Shown here piece after piece: positions 1 to 6,406 of a stretch of 8,269 bases of DNA; positions within the stretch are counted from its first letter, which is position 1, and every line of letters starts with the position of its first letter. The notes under the pieces are model-generated. The model saw only the letters and a program-made list of their open reading frames with translations, was not told the DNA's origin and ran no database searches. Both the position numbers and the translations under genes were made by a program. The stretch is from the NCBI GenBank assembly GCA_947385505.1, contig CANDLP010000088.1, forward strand, positions 1 to 8,269, read 5' to 3'. The stretch comes from an uncultured Clostridia bacterium. GTDB lineage: Bacteria; Bacillota; Clostridia; Oscillospirales; Ruminococcaceae.

Positions 1-558
1 ATATCGGAACGTGTAAAGGGAAATTACGTTTTTTATCCTTTTGAAAACGATGAAAAAAATGTTACGGGCGTTTTCGTGACTTCCGTTTCCGAATTCCCGG
101 CTGTTGAAAAGGCATTTTCAGGTTTGGGCTTTAAAAAGATGAAGATGCCGGAGCACATCATTGATATATCCAAGGCGCAGAATCTCCACCTCAGCGATTA
201 TGTTGCCAATGAAAAGAAGGAACACAAGTCGGTGGGCAATTTTATTGTGGAAGGAATAATCGAGCTGTTTGAAAGCTGCCTTACTTATATCACCAATACG
301 ATGTCATTCCTGCGTGTGGGCGGTTTTATTCTGAGTCATGCGGGTATGATGTTAGTTGTGTCTATTCTTGCCGAAAGCGCGGGAGGCGGAGCAATTGTCG
401 TTCAGATACTCGGAAACCTGTTCGTTATCGGGGTTGAGGGATTTTTGGTAGGCATACAGGTGCTTCGTCTGGAGTTTTACGAAATATTCAGCCGTTTCTA
501 TAAAGGCGACGGAAAGCCTTTCAGCCCTGTTGCGGCTAACTTCAGCGCCGAGGATTAA
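1..558 (+). CDS. ntpI: V-type ATPase subunit I (subunit a), C-terminal part, 5' end outside window
   Basis: Frame 1 is open from the window edge to TAA at 556-558 (185 residues visible). The C-terminal half is clearly the stator subunit a/I of the membrane V0 sector, which forms the ion half-channels against the K ring. The motif SFLRVGGFILSHAGMM (residues 102-117) is the penultimate membrane helix, with R105 at the position of the essential channel arginine. A second helix runs through GNLFVIGVEGFLVGIQVLRL (138-157), with the second conserved arginine at R156. The tail FYEIFSRFYKGDGKPFSPV is the family C-terminus. The first 50 visible residues do not look like the usual helix 5-6 region. The stretch VTGVFVTSVSEFPAVEKAF then GLGFKKMKMPEH resembles the soluble N-terminal domain of the family, so the gene may carry an in-frame internal deletion (see findings). 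A GTG at 76 is in frame but is not the start, because coding continues upstream of it. The family normally has 600 or more residues. Confidence 0.9.
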   Translation: MSERVKGNYVFYPFENDEKNVTGVFVTSVSEFPAVEKAFSGLGFKKMKMPEHIIDISKAQNLHLSDYVANEKKEHKSVGNFIVEGIIELFESCLTYITNTMSFLRVGGFILSHAGMMLVVSILAESAGGGAIVVQILGNLFVIGVEGFLVGIQVLRLEFYEIFSRFYKGDGKPFSPVAANFSAED

Positions 559-561
559 TAC

Positions 562-585
562 TATAGCAATTCAAGCAAAGAATAA
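562..585 (+). repeat. Left terminal inverted repeat of the MITE-like element
   Basis: The repeat starts TATAGCAATTCA and pairs with 786-809 read on the other strand. The three mismatches are all at repeat positions 13-15; the inner AAAGAATAA-like end matches again. Confidence 0.78.
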
Positions 586-785
586 ACAAGCGGCGAAGCC
601 GCGTATTGTCTTTTTCGGTTCCTTTTTGGACACCAAAAAGGAACTGTGGTAAGGGTGCAACGAAGCGTCTGCTTTGCGTGCCGGCGTCCTTGCCGTCACC
701 TTGGGCAGCCGCCACTTCGCTTCCTGCGAAGCCCCGAGTACGCAACGTAATAATATAAAAATCTCTTCGATTAACAAGTTGAGTG
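586..785. other. Internal, hairpin-rich part of the MITE-like element
   Basis: This GC-richer stretch differs from the AT-rich inverted repeats around it. It carries short hairpins and runs such as GGTAAGGGTGCAACGAAGC and CTTGCCGTCACCTTGGGCAG. I have an impression, from memory and not from any search, that similar segments recur as intergenic repeats in ruminococcal genomes. The small reading frames on the minus strand here have low-complexity, unconvincing proteins and are not called. Confidence 0.5.
616..646 (+). other. Strong hairpin inside the MITE-like element (12-bp perfect stem)
   Basis: GTTCCTTTTTGG (618-629) pairs perfectly with CCAAAAAGGAAC (633-644) around the loop ACA. It extends outward by a G-T wobble and one C-G pair (616-646). 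It is not followed by a T-run on either strand, so it does not look like an intrinsic terminator. It could still slow RNA polymerase, mark an RNA processing site, or stabilise the 5' end of the K-to-D message. Confidence 0.6.
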
Positions 786-809
786 TTATTCTTTTTGTGA
801 ATTGCTATA
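786..809 (-). repeat. Right terminal inverted repeat of the MITE-like element
   Basis: On the + strand it ends GAATTGCTATA, the complement of the left end. A weak promoter-like pair overlaps and follows it: TTGCTA at 802-807 and TATAAC at 827-832, with a 19-base spacer. The element might therefore supply a promoter to subunit K, but the match is poor. Confidence 0.78.
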
Positions 810-882
810 TTTCAGAGCGGAAACAGTATAACAAACATTAAAAATTATTTTAAAACATAAACAAATATCGGAGGAACCAAAA

Positions 883-1323
883 ATGGATAAAACATTTCTT
901 TTTCTTATGCCTTTAATAGCAGTAGCGCTGATAATCATTCCCCTTGTAATTACGTTAAAACGTAAAAAAGCGGGTAAGCCCGTAAGCATAAAAAAGTCGG
1001 TGCTTGTGAACGCTTGCTCCTTTATCGGATGTATGGCTCTTATGATCTGCGTTATGCCTGCGTTTGTCGGCGCGGAAGGCGCGGAGGCCGCCGCTGAGGC
1101 GGCTGACGGATTGGCAAGCGGCTTAAAATATATAGGCGCCGCTTTATCCACCGGTATGGCTACCATAGGCACCGGTATCGCGGTAGGTCATGCGGCTCCC
1201 GCGGCTATCGGAGCCACAAGCGAAGATGAAAAGAACTTCACCAAGTCGCTGATTTTCGTTGCGCTGGGCGAAGGCGTGGCTATTTACGGTCTGCTTATTT
1301 CCATACTTATTCTTAACGGCTAA
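883..1323 (+). CDS. ntpK: V-type ATPase subunit K (proteolipid c, membrane rotor ring)
   Basis: This 146-residue protein forms the ion-carrying ring that turns against subunit I. Four membrane helices are visible at about residues 4-25, 41-62, 82-105 and 122-144. The last two are a clear c-subunit hairpin: GAALSTGMATIGTGIAVG in helix 3, then SLIFVALGEGVAIYGLLIS in helix 4, with E130 as the ion-binding carboxylate. The first hairpin has a basic loop (KRKKAGKPVSIKKS) and no carboxylate in its second helix, so each polypeptide carries one ion site. An Ala/Glu-rich linker (GAEGAEAAAEAAD) joins the halves. Helix 3 lacks an obvious glutamine of the Na+-binding kind, which leaves H+ or Na+ open. The start has a good SD (GGAGG at 870-874, 8 bases before ATG). 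The gene follows the inserted element by 73 bases and leads into F. Confidence 0.95.
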   Translation: MDKTFLFLMPLIAVALIIIPLVITLKRKKAGKPVSIKKSVLVNACSFIGCMALMICVMPAFVGAEGAEAAAEAADGLASGLKYIGAALSTGMATIGTGIAVGHAAPAAIGATSEDEKNFTKSLIFVALGEGVAIYGLLISILILNG

Positions 1324-1354
1324 AAAGTCGGGAGAACAGCACTTCCTCAAAAGG

Positions 1355-1371
1355 AAAGGAATGGTCTGAAA
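1355..1371 (+). promoter_or_regulatory. Ribosome binding site of subunit F, extended type containing a 2-codon ORF
   Basis: AAAGGAATGGTCTGA resembles the complement of the 16S rRNA 3' end (AAAGGAGGTGATC), with one base fewer. The ATG inside it opens the ORF ATG GTC TGA, which ends two bases before the true ATG at 1372. Similar sites precede subunits A and D. Confidence 0.55.
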
Positions 1372-1680
1372 ATGAAATTTTATCTGATAAGCGACAATAC
1401 CGATACGCTTATGGGAATGAGGCTGGCGGGGATAGAGGGTGTTGTGGCTCACGAAAAGGACGAAGTTATCGATGTTCTCGATCAGGCTATGAAGGATAAG
1501 GATGTAGCGATAATCCTTATGACGGAGAAGCTTATAAACCTGTGCAGGGAACGGGTCTATGAACTTAAGCTGAATTGTCCCAAGCCGCTTATAGTTGAAA
1601 TTTCCGACCGACACGGTACAAGCGATGTCACAAGCACTATAAGCAGCTATGTAAATGAAGCTATCGGTATAAAGATATAA
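1372..1680 (+). CDS. ntpF: V-type ATPase subunit F (central stalk)
   Basis: Subunit F binds subunit D in the central rotor shaft below the A3B3 head. The protein is 102 residues, the normal family length. It begins MKFYLISDNTDTLMGMRLAG, the conserved first strand and loop of the Rossmann-like fold. It continues with AIILMTEKLINLCRERV (about 46-62), then KPLIVEISDRHG (71-82), and ends SYVNEAIGIKI. The 48-base gap after K and the 47-base gap before E fit a single transcript. Gene order K-F-E differs from the K-E-C-F order of some better known bacterial operons. The call is secure. Confidence 0.96.
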   Translation: MKFYLISDNTDTLMGMRLAGIEGVVAHEKDEVIDVLDQAMKDKDVAIILMTEKLINLCRERVYELKLNCPKPLIVEISDRHGTSDVTSTISSYVNEAIGIKI

Positions 1681-1727
1681 TTGTGCGGTTATATTACTTG
1701 TTTTAAAGCATTGAAAGGAAAAAAGCT

Positions 1728-2312
1728 ATGGAAAATTTAGATAAAGCTGCTCGCTTCGAGGAGGCTATAAACAGCGCGGCCGAGGCGGAGATAAGCGCTT
1801 TGCTTGACGCCGCCGAAGAAAAGGCTTCAAAAGCGTTGGCCAGCGCCGACGAGGAATTTTTGGAGGAAGGCGATAAGTTTGTTTCCGAAGAGACCAAAAG
1901 GATAAAGAACAGTATAGACCGAGAAGTGTCGCGTAAAAGCTTTGAAGCTTCAAAAGATATTTTTGCTTTCAGAAACAAGCGTATAGAAGAGTTTTTCAAC
2001 GCCGCCGCCGATGAAATAATTCGATACTCCAAAACCGAGGCTTATAAGGCGAGTCTCAAAGACCTCCTTTTGAAAATAAACGGAGAAAGACAATTAGATG
2101 ACAGATGTATTATTTATGTAAAGGAGTCGGATACGGAGGAAGTCAAAAAGCTGTATCCCAAGTTAAGCGTTAAGGCGGATAAAAACATAAAGCTTGGCGG
2201 AGCTTCGGTTTTTTATCCATCGGACTCAATATATATTGATAAAACGTATGATAATTCTTTTGATCGGCAAAAAGCGGAATTTGTAAACAATGCTTTTATG
2301 CAGATACAATAA
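1728..2312 (+). CDS. ntpE: V-type ATPase subunit E (peripheral stalk)
   Basis: Subunit E forms, with the short G/H subunit, the peripheral stalk that holds the A3B3 head against the membrane stator. The protein has 194 residues, the usual length. The N-terminal half (about 1-90) is Ala/Glu/Lys-rich and predicted to be a long helix or coiled coil (EEAINSAAEAEISALLDAAE). The C-terminal half is the globular domain; LGGASVFYPSDSIYIDKTYD (about 156-175) matches the family pattern of a GG followed by an acidic 'D.T.D' segment. Sequence identity in this family is low, so the call rests on architecture, that motif and position in the operon. The SD is AAAGGA (1714-1719), 8 bases before ATG. The expected partner G/H is not visible and may lie upstream. 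Confidence 0.88.
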   Translation: MENLDKAARFEEAINSAAEAEISALLDAAEEKASKALASADEEFLEEGDKFVSEETKRIKNSIDREVSRKSFEASKDIFAFRNKRIEEFFNAAADEIIRYSKTEAYKASLKDLLLKINGERQLDDRCIIYVKESDTEEVKKLYPKLSVKADKNIKLGGASVFYPSDSIYIDKTYDNSFDRQKAEFVNNAFMQIQ

Positions 2313-2369
2313 TCACAAAATTCTCAGTTTTTATATGAAAGCGCTCTAATCAAACAAAATGTCTATCCG

Positions 2370-2386
2370 AAAGGAATGATCACTTG
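2370..2386 (+). promoter_or_regulatory. Ribosome binding site deciding the TTG start of subunit A, with overlapping micro-ORF
   Basis: GAAAGGAATGATCAC matches the extended anti-16S sequence apart from one missing base. AAAGGA (2370-2375) lies 8 bases before TTG at 2384, which decides that start. The same segment also encodes ATG ATC ACT TGA (2376-2387), whose stop codon overlaps the TTG. Confidence 0.6.
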
Positions 2387-4144
2387 AACACAATTTATTC
2401 TATAAACGGTTCCGTTATAAAGGTCAGGGACACCGTGGACTTTTCCATGCGGGAAATGGTCTATGTGGGTGAAAAAAGGCTTATCGGAGAGGTTATCGGA
2501 GTAACCTCAAAATTCACCGTTATTCAGGTTTATGAAAATACCGACGGTCTTAAGGTAGGCGAACAGGTTTTAACTACCGGCACTCCCATGTGCGCTCAAT
2601 TAGGTCCCGGAATCATATCGAATATATACGATGGTATCGAACGTCCTCTTAGGGATATGAAAAAGCTTTCGGGAGCGTTCGTATCGGAGGGCAGCAGCAT
2701 ACCTTCTTTGGATACGGAAAGATTGTTTGATGTGACACTTACCGTGAAAGAGGGGGACATTGTTACTGCCGGGCAGATATATGCCACTTGTCCTGAAACG
2801 CCGCTGGTGCTTCATAAATGTATGATCCCGCCCTCCGTAAAAACCGCTAAGGTGACGTATGCCGCAAAGGACGGACAGTACAGGGTAAACGACACAGTAC
2901 TTAAAATAAAGGCTGAGGGAGAGGAACAGGAAACGGAACTCACCCTTTGTCAGAAGTGGCCTATAAGAGATCCAAGACCTTCACGGCGCAGGCTTCCCAT
3001 TACAAAGCCCCTTATTACGGGACAGCGCATAGTCGATTCCATACTCCCCATAGCCAAGGGCGGCGCCGCCGCTATTCCGGGCGGTTTCGGCACAGGAAAG
3101 ACAATGACTCAGCATCAGCTTGCAAAATGGTGCGACGCGGATATTATAGTTTATATCGGCTGCGGCGAGCGCGGAAACGAAATGACGCAGGTTCTTGAGG
3201 AATTCAGCGAGCTTATTGACCCGAAATCGGGAAGACCCCTTACCGACAGAACGGTGCTTATTGCCAATACCTCAAATATGCCTGTTGCGGCGCGCGAGGC
3301 TTCCATTTATACCGGAATAACCCTTGCGGAATATTACCGCGATATGGGATATCATATCGCCATAATGGCGGACAGTACCAGTCGATGGGCGGAAGCGCTC
3401 CGTGAGATATCGGGACGTTTGGAGGAAATGCCCGCCGAGGAAGGATTCCCCGCTTATCTGCCTTCCCGTCTTTCCGAATTCTATGAAAGGGCGGGTTATG
3501 TTGAAGCGCTTAACGGGAGCGAAGGAAGCGTTACCATAATAGGTGCGGTATCCCCTCAGGGGTCGGATTTCTCGGAGCCTGTCACACAAAATACCAAGCG
3601 TTTTGTACGCTGTTTTTGGGCGCTTGACAAATCTTTGGCGTATGCAAGGCATTATCCCGCTATAAACTGGATGACCAGCTATTCCGAATATACCGAGGAT
3701 TTAATTCCTTATTACGACGAAAATGTGGGAAAAGAGTTTATTCCTTTAAGGCAGGAAATTTCCACTTTGCTGGTAGAAGAAAATAACCTTATGGAAATAG
3801 TAAAGCTTATAGGCGCCGACGTTCTTCCTGACGATCAGAAGCTTATAATAGAAACGGCGAGAGTTATAAGGGTAGGATTTTTGCAGCAAAACGCTTTTCA
3901 CAAGGACGATACTTATGTGCCTTTGGAAAAGCAGATGCTGATGATGAAGGTTATTCTTAAGCTGCACCATGCGGCATATAAGGCAATTGAAAGCGGCGTG
4001 CTGTTTTCAGATGTGGTAAAAACGGGGCTTTTTGATAAGCTTATCAAGATAAAATACGATATTCCCAATGACAGGCTTGATATGTTTGAGGAATATGAAA
4101 AGGAAATCGAAGAAACTATTGAAAAATTAAAAATTGAAAGCTGA
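2384..4144 (+). CDS. ntpA: V-type ATPase catalytic subunit A
   Basis: This is the ATP-hydrolysing or ATP-synthesising subunit of the V1 head (EC 7.1.2.2 type; 7.2.2.1 if Na+-driven). Its 586 residues match the family length. An N-terminal barrel (about 1-70) precedes the A-type insertion ('bulge', about 110-190). The nucleotide domain has the P-loop GGFGTGKT at 233-240 (K239, T240), the catalytic glutamate E262 in GCGERGNEM, the Walker B region IAIMADSTSRWAEALRE with D330, and the loop PSRLSEFYERAG. Residues GSDFSEPVTQNTKRFVRCFW lead into the helical C-terminal domain. Most families read PGPFGxGKT; here the third residue is G234 rather than proline, which does not touch the catalytic lysine. 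The start is TTG at 2384, chosen for its SD and the N-terminal match (INGSVIKVRD). It is followed by B after 65 bases. Confidence 0.98.
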   Translation: MNTIYSINGSVIKVRDTVDFSMREMVYVGEKRLIGEVIGVTSKFTVIQVYENTDGLKVGEQVLTTGTPMCAQLGPGIISNIYDGIERPLRDMKKLSGAFVSEGSSIPSLDTERLFDVTLTVKEGDIVTAGQIYATCPETPLVLHKCMIPPSVKTAKVTYAAKDGQYRVNDTVLKIKAEGEEQETELTLCQKWPIRDPRPSRRRLPITKPLITGQRIVDSILPIAKGGAAAIPGGFGTGKTMTQHQLAKWCDADIIVYIGCGERGNEMTQVLEEFSELIDPKSGRPLTDRTVLIANTSNMPVAAREASIYTGITLAEYYRDMGYHIAIMADSTSRWAEALREISGRLEEMPAEEGFPAYLPSRLSEFYERAGYVEALNGSEGSVTIIGAVSPQGSDFSEPVTQNTKRFVRCFWALDKSLAYARHYPAINWMTSYSEYTEDLIPYYDENVGKEFIPLRQEISTLLVEENNLMEIVKLIGADVLPDDQKLIIETARVIRVGFLQQNAFHKDDTYVPLEKQMLMMKVILKLHHAAYKAIESGVLFSDVVKTGLFDKLIKIKYDIPNDRLDMFEEYEKEIEETIEKLKIES

Positions 4145-4169
4145 AAGATATCAATTGAAAGGAGAAGCG

Positions 4170-4205
4170 GTGGGGATTCAGAAGCTGTCTTCATCGCCGA
4201 CTTAA
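4170..4205 (+). CDS. Possible 11-codon leader ORF between subunits A and B
   Basis: GTG at 4170 opens a short frame encoding [11 protein letters not shown] and ending with TAA at 4203-4205. It lies 5 bases after a strong SD (AAAGGAG, 4158-4164). Its stop codon ends four bases before the ATG of subunit B. The B start itself has only TAAGGA one base upstream, too close for normal use. Ribosomes ending the micro-ORF could restart on B (translational coupling). The peptide resembles nothing known to me. Chance is the main alternative, and the SD may act at a longer distance through RNA folding. Confidence 0.3.
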   Translation: MGIQKLSSSPT

Positions 4206-4209
4206 GGAT

Positions 4210-5610
4210 ATGTCGATACAATACGCCGGTCTTACGTCTATCAATGGTCCTCTCGTATGTCTTGAAGGAGTAAAGGACGTAGGGTATGATGAAATAGCCG
4301 AAATACATTTAAACGACGGTTCTCAGCGCATGGGGCGCGTCGTTCAGATGGACGGCGACAAGGTCATATTGCAGGTGTTTGAAGGTACGGGAGGTCTTTC
4401 TCTCGGAAATACAAAGACGGTATTCGGCGGAAAACCATTGGAAATGCCGCTGGCGGAAGAAATGCTTGGAAGAGTGTTTAACGGGGTCGGAAAACCCATT
4501 GACGGTTTGGGTCCTGTTTTTCCCGAAAAGTACGCCGATGTTAACGGTAAGGCGTTAAATCCCGTAGCCCGTTCTTATCCCAGAAACTATATCCATACGG
4601 GAATAAGTTCAATAGACTGCCTTATGACGCTTATAAGAGGTCAGAAACTTCCGATTTTTTCGGGTTCGGGTCTTTCTCATAACAAGCTGGCGGTTCAGAT
4701 AGTGCGTCAGGCTAAAATAGCGGATTCGGAAGGAAAGGACTTTGCTGTTGTATTTGCCGCAATGGGCGTTCAGAACGACGTTGCGGATTACTTCCGCCGC
4801 AGTTTTGAGGAATCGGGCGCTATCGAGCGTGTTGTAATGTTCCTGAATATGTCAAACGATCCTATTATAGAACGTACCTTGACGCCGCGCTGTGCGCTTA
4901 CGGTGGCGGAATATCTTGCTTATGAAAAGAATATGCACATATTGGTAATTATGACCGATATTGCTTCATACGCCGAGGCGCTGCGTGAATTCAGCTCTTC
5001 AAAGGGTGAAATCCCCGGACGAAAAGGTTATCCCGGTTATCTCTATTCCGATCTTGCTTCGCTGTACGAAAGGGCGGGAGTTATAGAGGGCAGCAGCGGT
5101 TCCGTAACGCAGATACCGATTCTTACTATGCCCAACGATGATATTACCCACCCCATCCCCGACCTTACCGCCTATATTACGGAGGGGCAGATAGTATTTG
5201 ACCGAAATCTTGATCAGACGGGCGTTTATCCCGGACTTTCGGTTTTGCTGTCATTGTCCAGACTTATGAAGGACGGCATAGGCGAAGGCTATACCAGACC
5301 CGACCATCCCGATGTGTCGAACCAGCTATTCTCCGCATACGCGAAGGTACAGGACGCACGTTCTCTTGCTTCGGTAATAGGCGAAGACGAGCTTTCGGAT
5401 ACCGATAAGGCTTATATGAGCTTTGGTGCGGCATTTGAAAAGTATTTTCTGAATCAGGGCTTTGAGGAAAACCGCTCTATAAATGAAACTTTGGAGCTTG
5501 CATGGGATCTGCTTTGTATGCTCCCTGTGGGCGAGCTTGACCGAATGAATGAAAAGCTTATTTCCGAAAATTACGATCCGAGCCGCGCGGAAAGATTTTA
5601 CAGTAAATGA
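4210..5610 (+). CDS. ntpB: V-type ATPase regulatory subunit B (non-catalytic)
   Basis: Subunit B alternates with A in the V1 hexamer and supplies one side of the catalytic interface. It has 466 residues, normal for the family. The N-terminal barrel shows [17 protein letters not shown] and [12 protein letters not shown] (about 6-63). At the place of the P-loop it has [15 protein letters not shown] (150-164), the degenerate form typical of the non-catalytic subunit. Further motifs are [15 protein letters not shown] (248-262), [21 protein letters not shown] (270-290) and [20 protein letters not shown] (308-327). R351 in [11 protein letters not shown] is at the arginine-finger position that reaches into the catalytic site of A. 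The ATG at 4210 fits the family N-terminus, and no other start codon lies between it and the in-frame stop at 4156. A proper SD at normal spacing is missing (see the micro-ORF). Confidence 0.97.
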   Translation: MSIQYAGLTSINGPLVCLEGVKDVGYDEIAEIHLNDGSQRMGRVVQMDGDKVILQVFEGTGGLSLGNTKTVFGGKPLEMPLAEEMLGRVFNGVGKPIDGLGPVFPEKYADVNGKALNPVARSYPRNYIHTGISSIDCLMTLIRGQKLPIFSGSGLSHNKLAVQIVRQAKIADSEGKDFAVVFAAMGVQNDVADYFRRSFEESGAIERVVMFLNMSNDPIIERTLTPRCALTVAEYLAYEKNMHILVIMTDIASYAEALREFSSSKGEIPGRKGYPGYLYSDLASLYERAGVIEGSSGSVTQIPILTMPNDDITHPIPDLTAYITEGQIVFDRNLDQTGVYPGLSVLLSLSRLMKDGIGEGYTRPDHPDVSNQLFSAYAKVQDARSLASVIGEDELSDTDKAYMSFGAAFEKYFLNQGFEENRSINETLELAWDLLCMLPVGELDRMNEKLISENYDPSRAERFYSK

Positions 5611-5625
5611 CAATAATAATTTCTT

Positions 5626-5642
5626 AAAGGAATGATCTGAAT
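5626..5642 (+). promoter_or_regulatory. Ribosome binding site of subunit D, extended type containing a 2-codon ORF
   Basis: AAAGGAATGATCTGA again approximates the complement of the 16S rRNA 3' end. It contains ATG ATC TGA (5632-5640), and the true ATG follows at 5643. The 11-base spacing from AAAGGA to the start is the same as at subunit F. Confidence 0.55.
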
Positions 5643-6269
5643 ATGGCTTCTCAGCAGATTTTCCCCACCAAGGGCAATCTTATGGCGTCAAAGCGTTCGC
5701 TGGCTCAGGCGCGTCTGGGCTATGAGCTTATGGACAGAAAGCACAACATTTTAATAAGGGAAATGGTTGCTCTCTCCGATAAGGCAAAAGAGATCAGAGG
5801 AAGTATAGACAAGGTTTTCGCCGACGCATATAAATCCCTTGAAATGGCAAATATAATGCTCGGAGTTGTCACTCCTCTTACAAAACAGATACCGGAGGAA
5901 ACGGGAGTAAGAGTCAATTACCGCAGTGTTATGGGCGTAGAGCTTCCTACGGTCACTATTGACGAAACCCCTTCCGTTATGACTTACAGCCCTCTGCTTA
6001 CCAACAGCCAGTTTGACCGTGCGTATATTTGCTTTAACAAGGCTAAGCAAATGGCGGCAACCCTTGCGGAAATCGAAAACAGTATTTATCGTTTGTCGGT
6101 TGCGATAAAAAAGACTCAGAAAAGAGCCAATGCGCTTAAAAATATACTTATACCAAGGTATACGGAGCAGGTTAAATTTATCACCAACGCTCTTGAAGAG
6201 AAGGAGAGAGAGGAATTCTCACGTCAGAAGATAATTAAGGCAAATAAAGAGAAACAGGAAGAAATGTAA
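5643..6269 (+). CDS. ntpD: V-type ATPase subunit D (central stalk shaft)
   Basis: Subunit D is the long helical hairpin that turns inside the A3B3 head and links it, with F and C, to the K ring. The 208 residues fit the family. The N-terminal helix begins QQIFPTKGNLMASKRSLAQA then RLGYELMDRKHNILIREM (about 4-41). The C-terminal helix contains YRLSVAIKKTQKRANALKNI (about 149-168), followed by LIPRYTEQVKFI and a charged tail (EEKEREEFSRQKIIKANKEK). The intervening part carries VEL, a proline and short strands, as in relatives. It is the last gene of the operon, 32 bases after B, and is followed by the terminator at 6305. Confidence 0.97.
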   Translation: MASQQIFPTKGNLMASKRSLAQARLGYELMDRKHNILIREMVALSDKAKEIRGSIDKVFADAYKSLEMANIMLGVVTPLTKQIPEETGVRVNYRSVMGVELPTVTIDETPSVMTYSPLLTNSQFDRAYICFNKAKQMAATLAEIENSIYRLSVAIKKTQKRANALKNILIPRYTEQVKFITNALEEKEREEFSRQKIIKANKEKQEEM

Positions 6270-6304
6270 TTTTTTATACTGTTTCGTCAATAAAATCAGA
6301 TAGG

Positions 6305-6357
6305 AAAAACGTCGAAATCCACACGAACACTGTGTTTATGCGGATTTCGACGTTTTT
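6305..6357. terminator. Bidirectional intrinsic terminator between convergent operons
   Basis: AAAAACGTCGAAATCC (6305-6320) pairs perfectly over 16 bases with 6342-6357, leaving a 21-base loop that can form a small inner ACAC/GTGT pair. A T5 run closes the stem on the + strand and the A5 run gives T5 on the minus strand. It stands 35 bases after the subunit D stop and 49 bases beyond the stop of the minus-strand flavoprotein gene, so it can end both transcripts. Confidence 0.92.
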
Positions 6358-6406
6358 GTGTAAACGGCTTCATAATGTCGTTTAATACTTTTACAATTTT
6401 ATTTTG

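Larger units (their letters stand above)
562..809. mobile_element. MITE-like element with 24-bp terminal inverted repeats, no transposase
   Basis: This 248-bp block fills most of the gap between subunits I and K. Its ends (562-585 and 786-809) are inverted repeats matching at 21 of 24 positions, with the outer 12 bases (TATAGCAATTCA) identical. Inside are several perfect hairpins: 590-602 (GCGGC/GAA/GCCGC), 618-644 (12-bp stem, 3-base loop) and 715-731 (CTTCGC/TTCCT/GCGAAG). No reading frame here looks like a protein, and no transposase is present, so it would have to be moved in trans. The ends begin with TATA, compatible with a TA target duplication as used by IS630/Tc1-mariner enzymes. Because TA is its own complement, a duplication cannot be told apart from the inverted repeat. 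The left end is four bases after the subunit I stop, so no ATPase gene is broken. Repeat number in the genome was not testable; a structured regulatory RNA or unusual leader is the alternative. Confidence 0.72.

Noticed and set aside
616..646. Hairpin read as an intrinsic terminator for the subunit I transcript
   Set aside because: The T-run lies inside the stem, and none follows the stem on either strand.
542..777. Two minus-strand reading frames (542-745 and 571-777) in the gap between I and K
   Set aside because: They overlap the inverted-repeat element, their proteins have no recognisable fold or family pattern, and no SD was found. They are by-products of the repeat.
1144..1614. 156-codon minus-strand frame opposite K and F
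   Set aside because: It is antisense to two certain ATPase genes and its protein is a mirror of their codon use.
3080..3106. Subunit A P-loop with glycine in place of the usual proline taken as an inactivating change
   Set aside because: The lysine, threonine, catalytic glutamate and Walker B residues are all intact, so the enzyme should be active.
3272..3652. 126-codon minus-strand frame opposite subunit A, and the + frame at 2947-3198
   Set aside because: Both lie within the conserved nucleotide-binding region of subunit A and are explained by its codon bias.
4640..4710. Missing Walker A motif in subunit B taken as degeneration
   Set aside because: The non-catalytic B subunits of this family normally have this altered loop.
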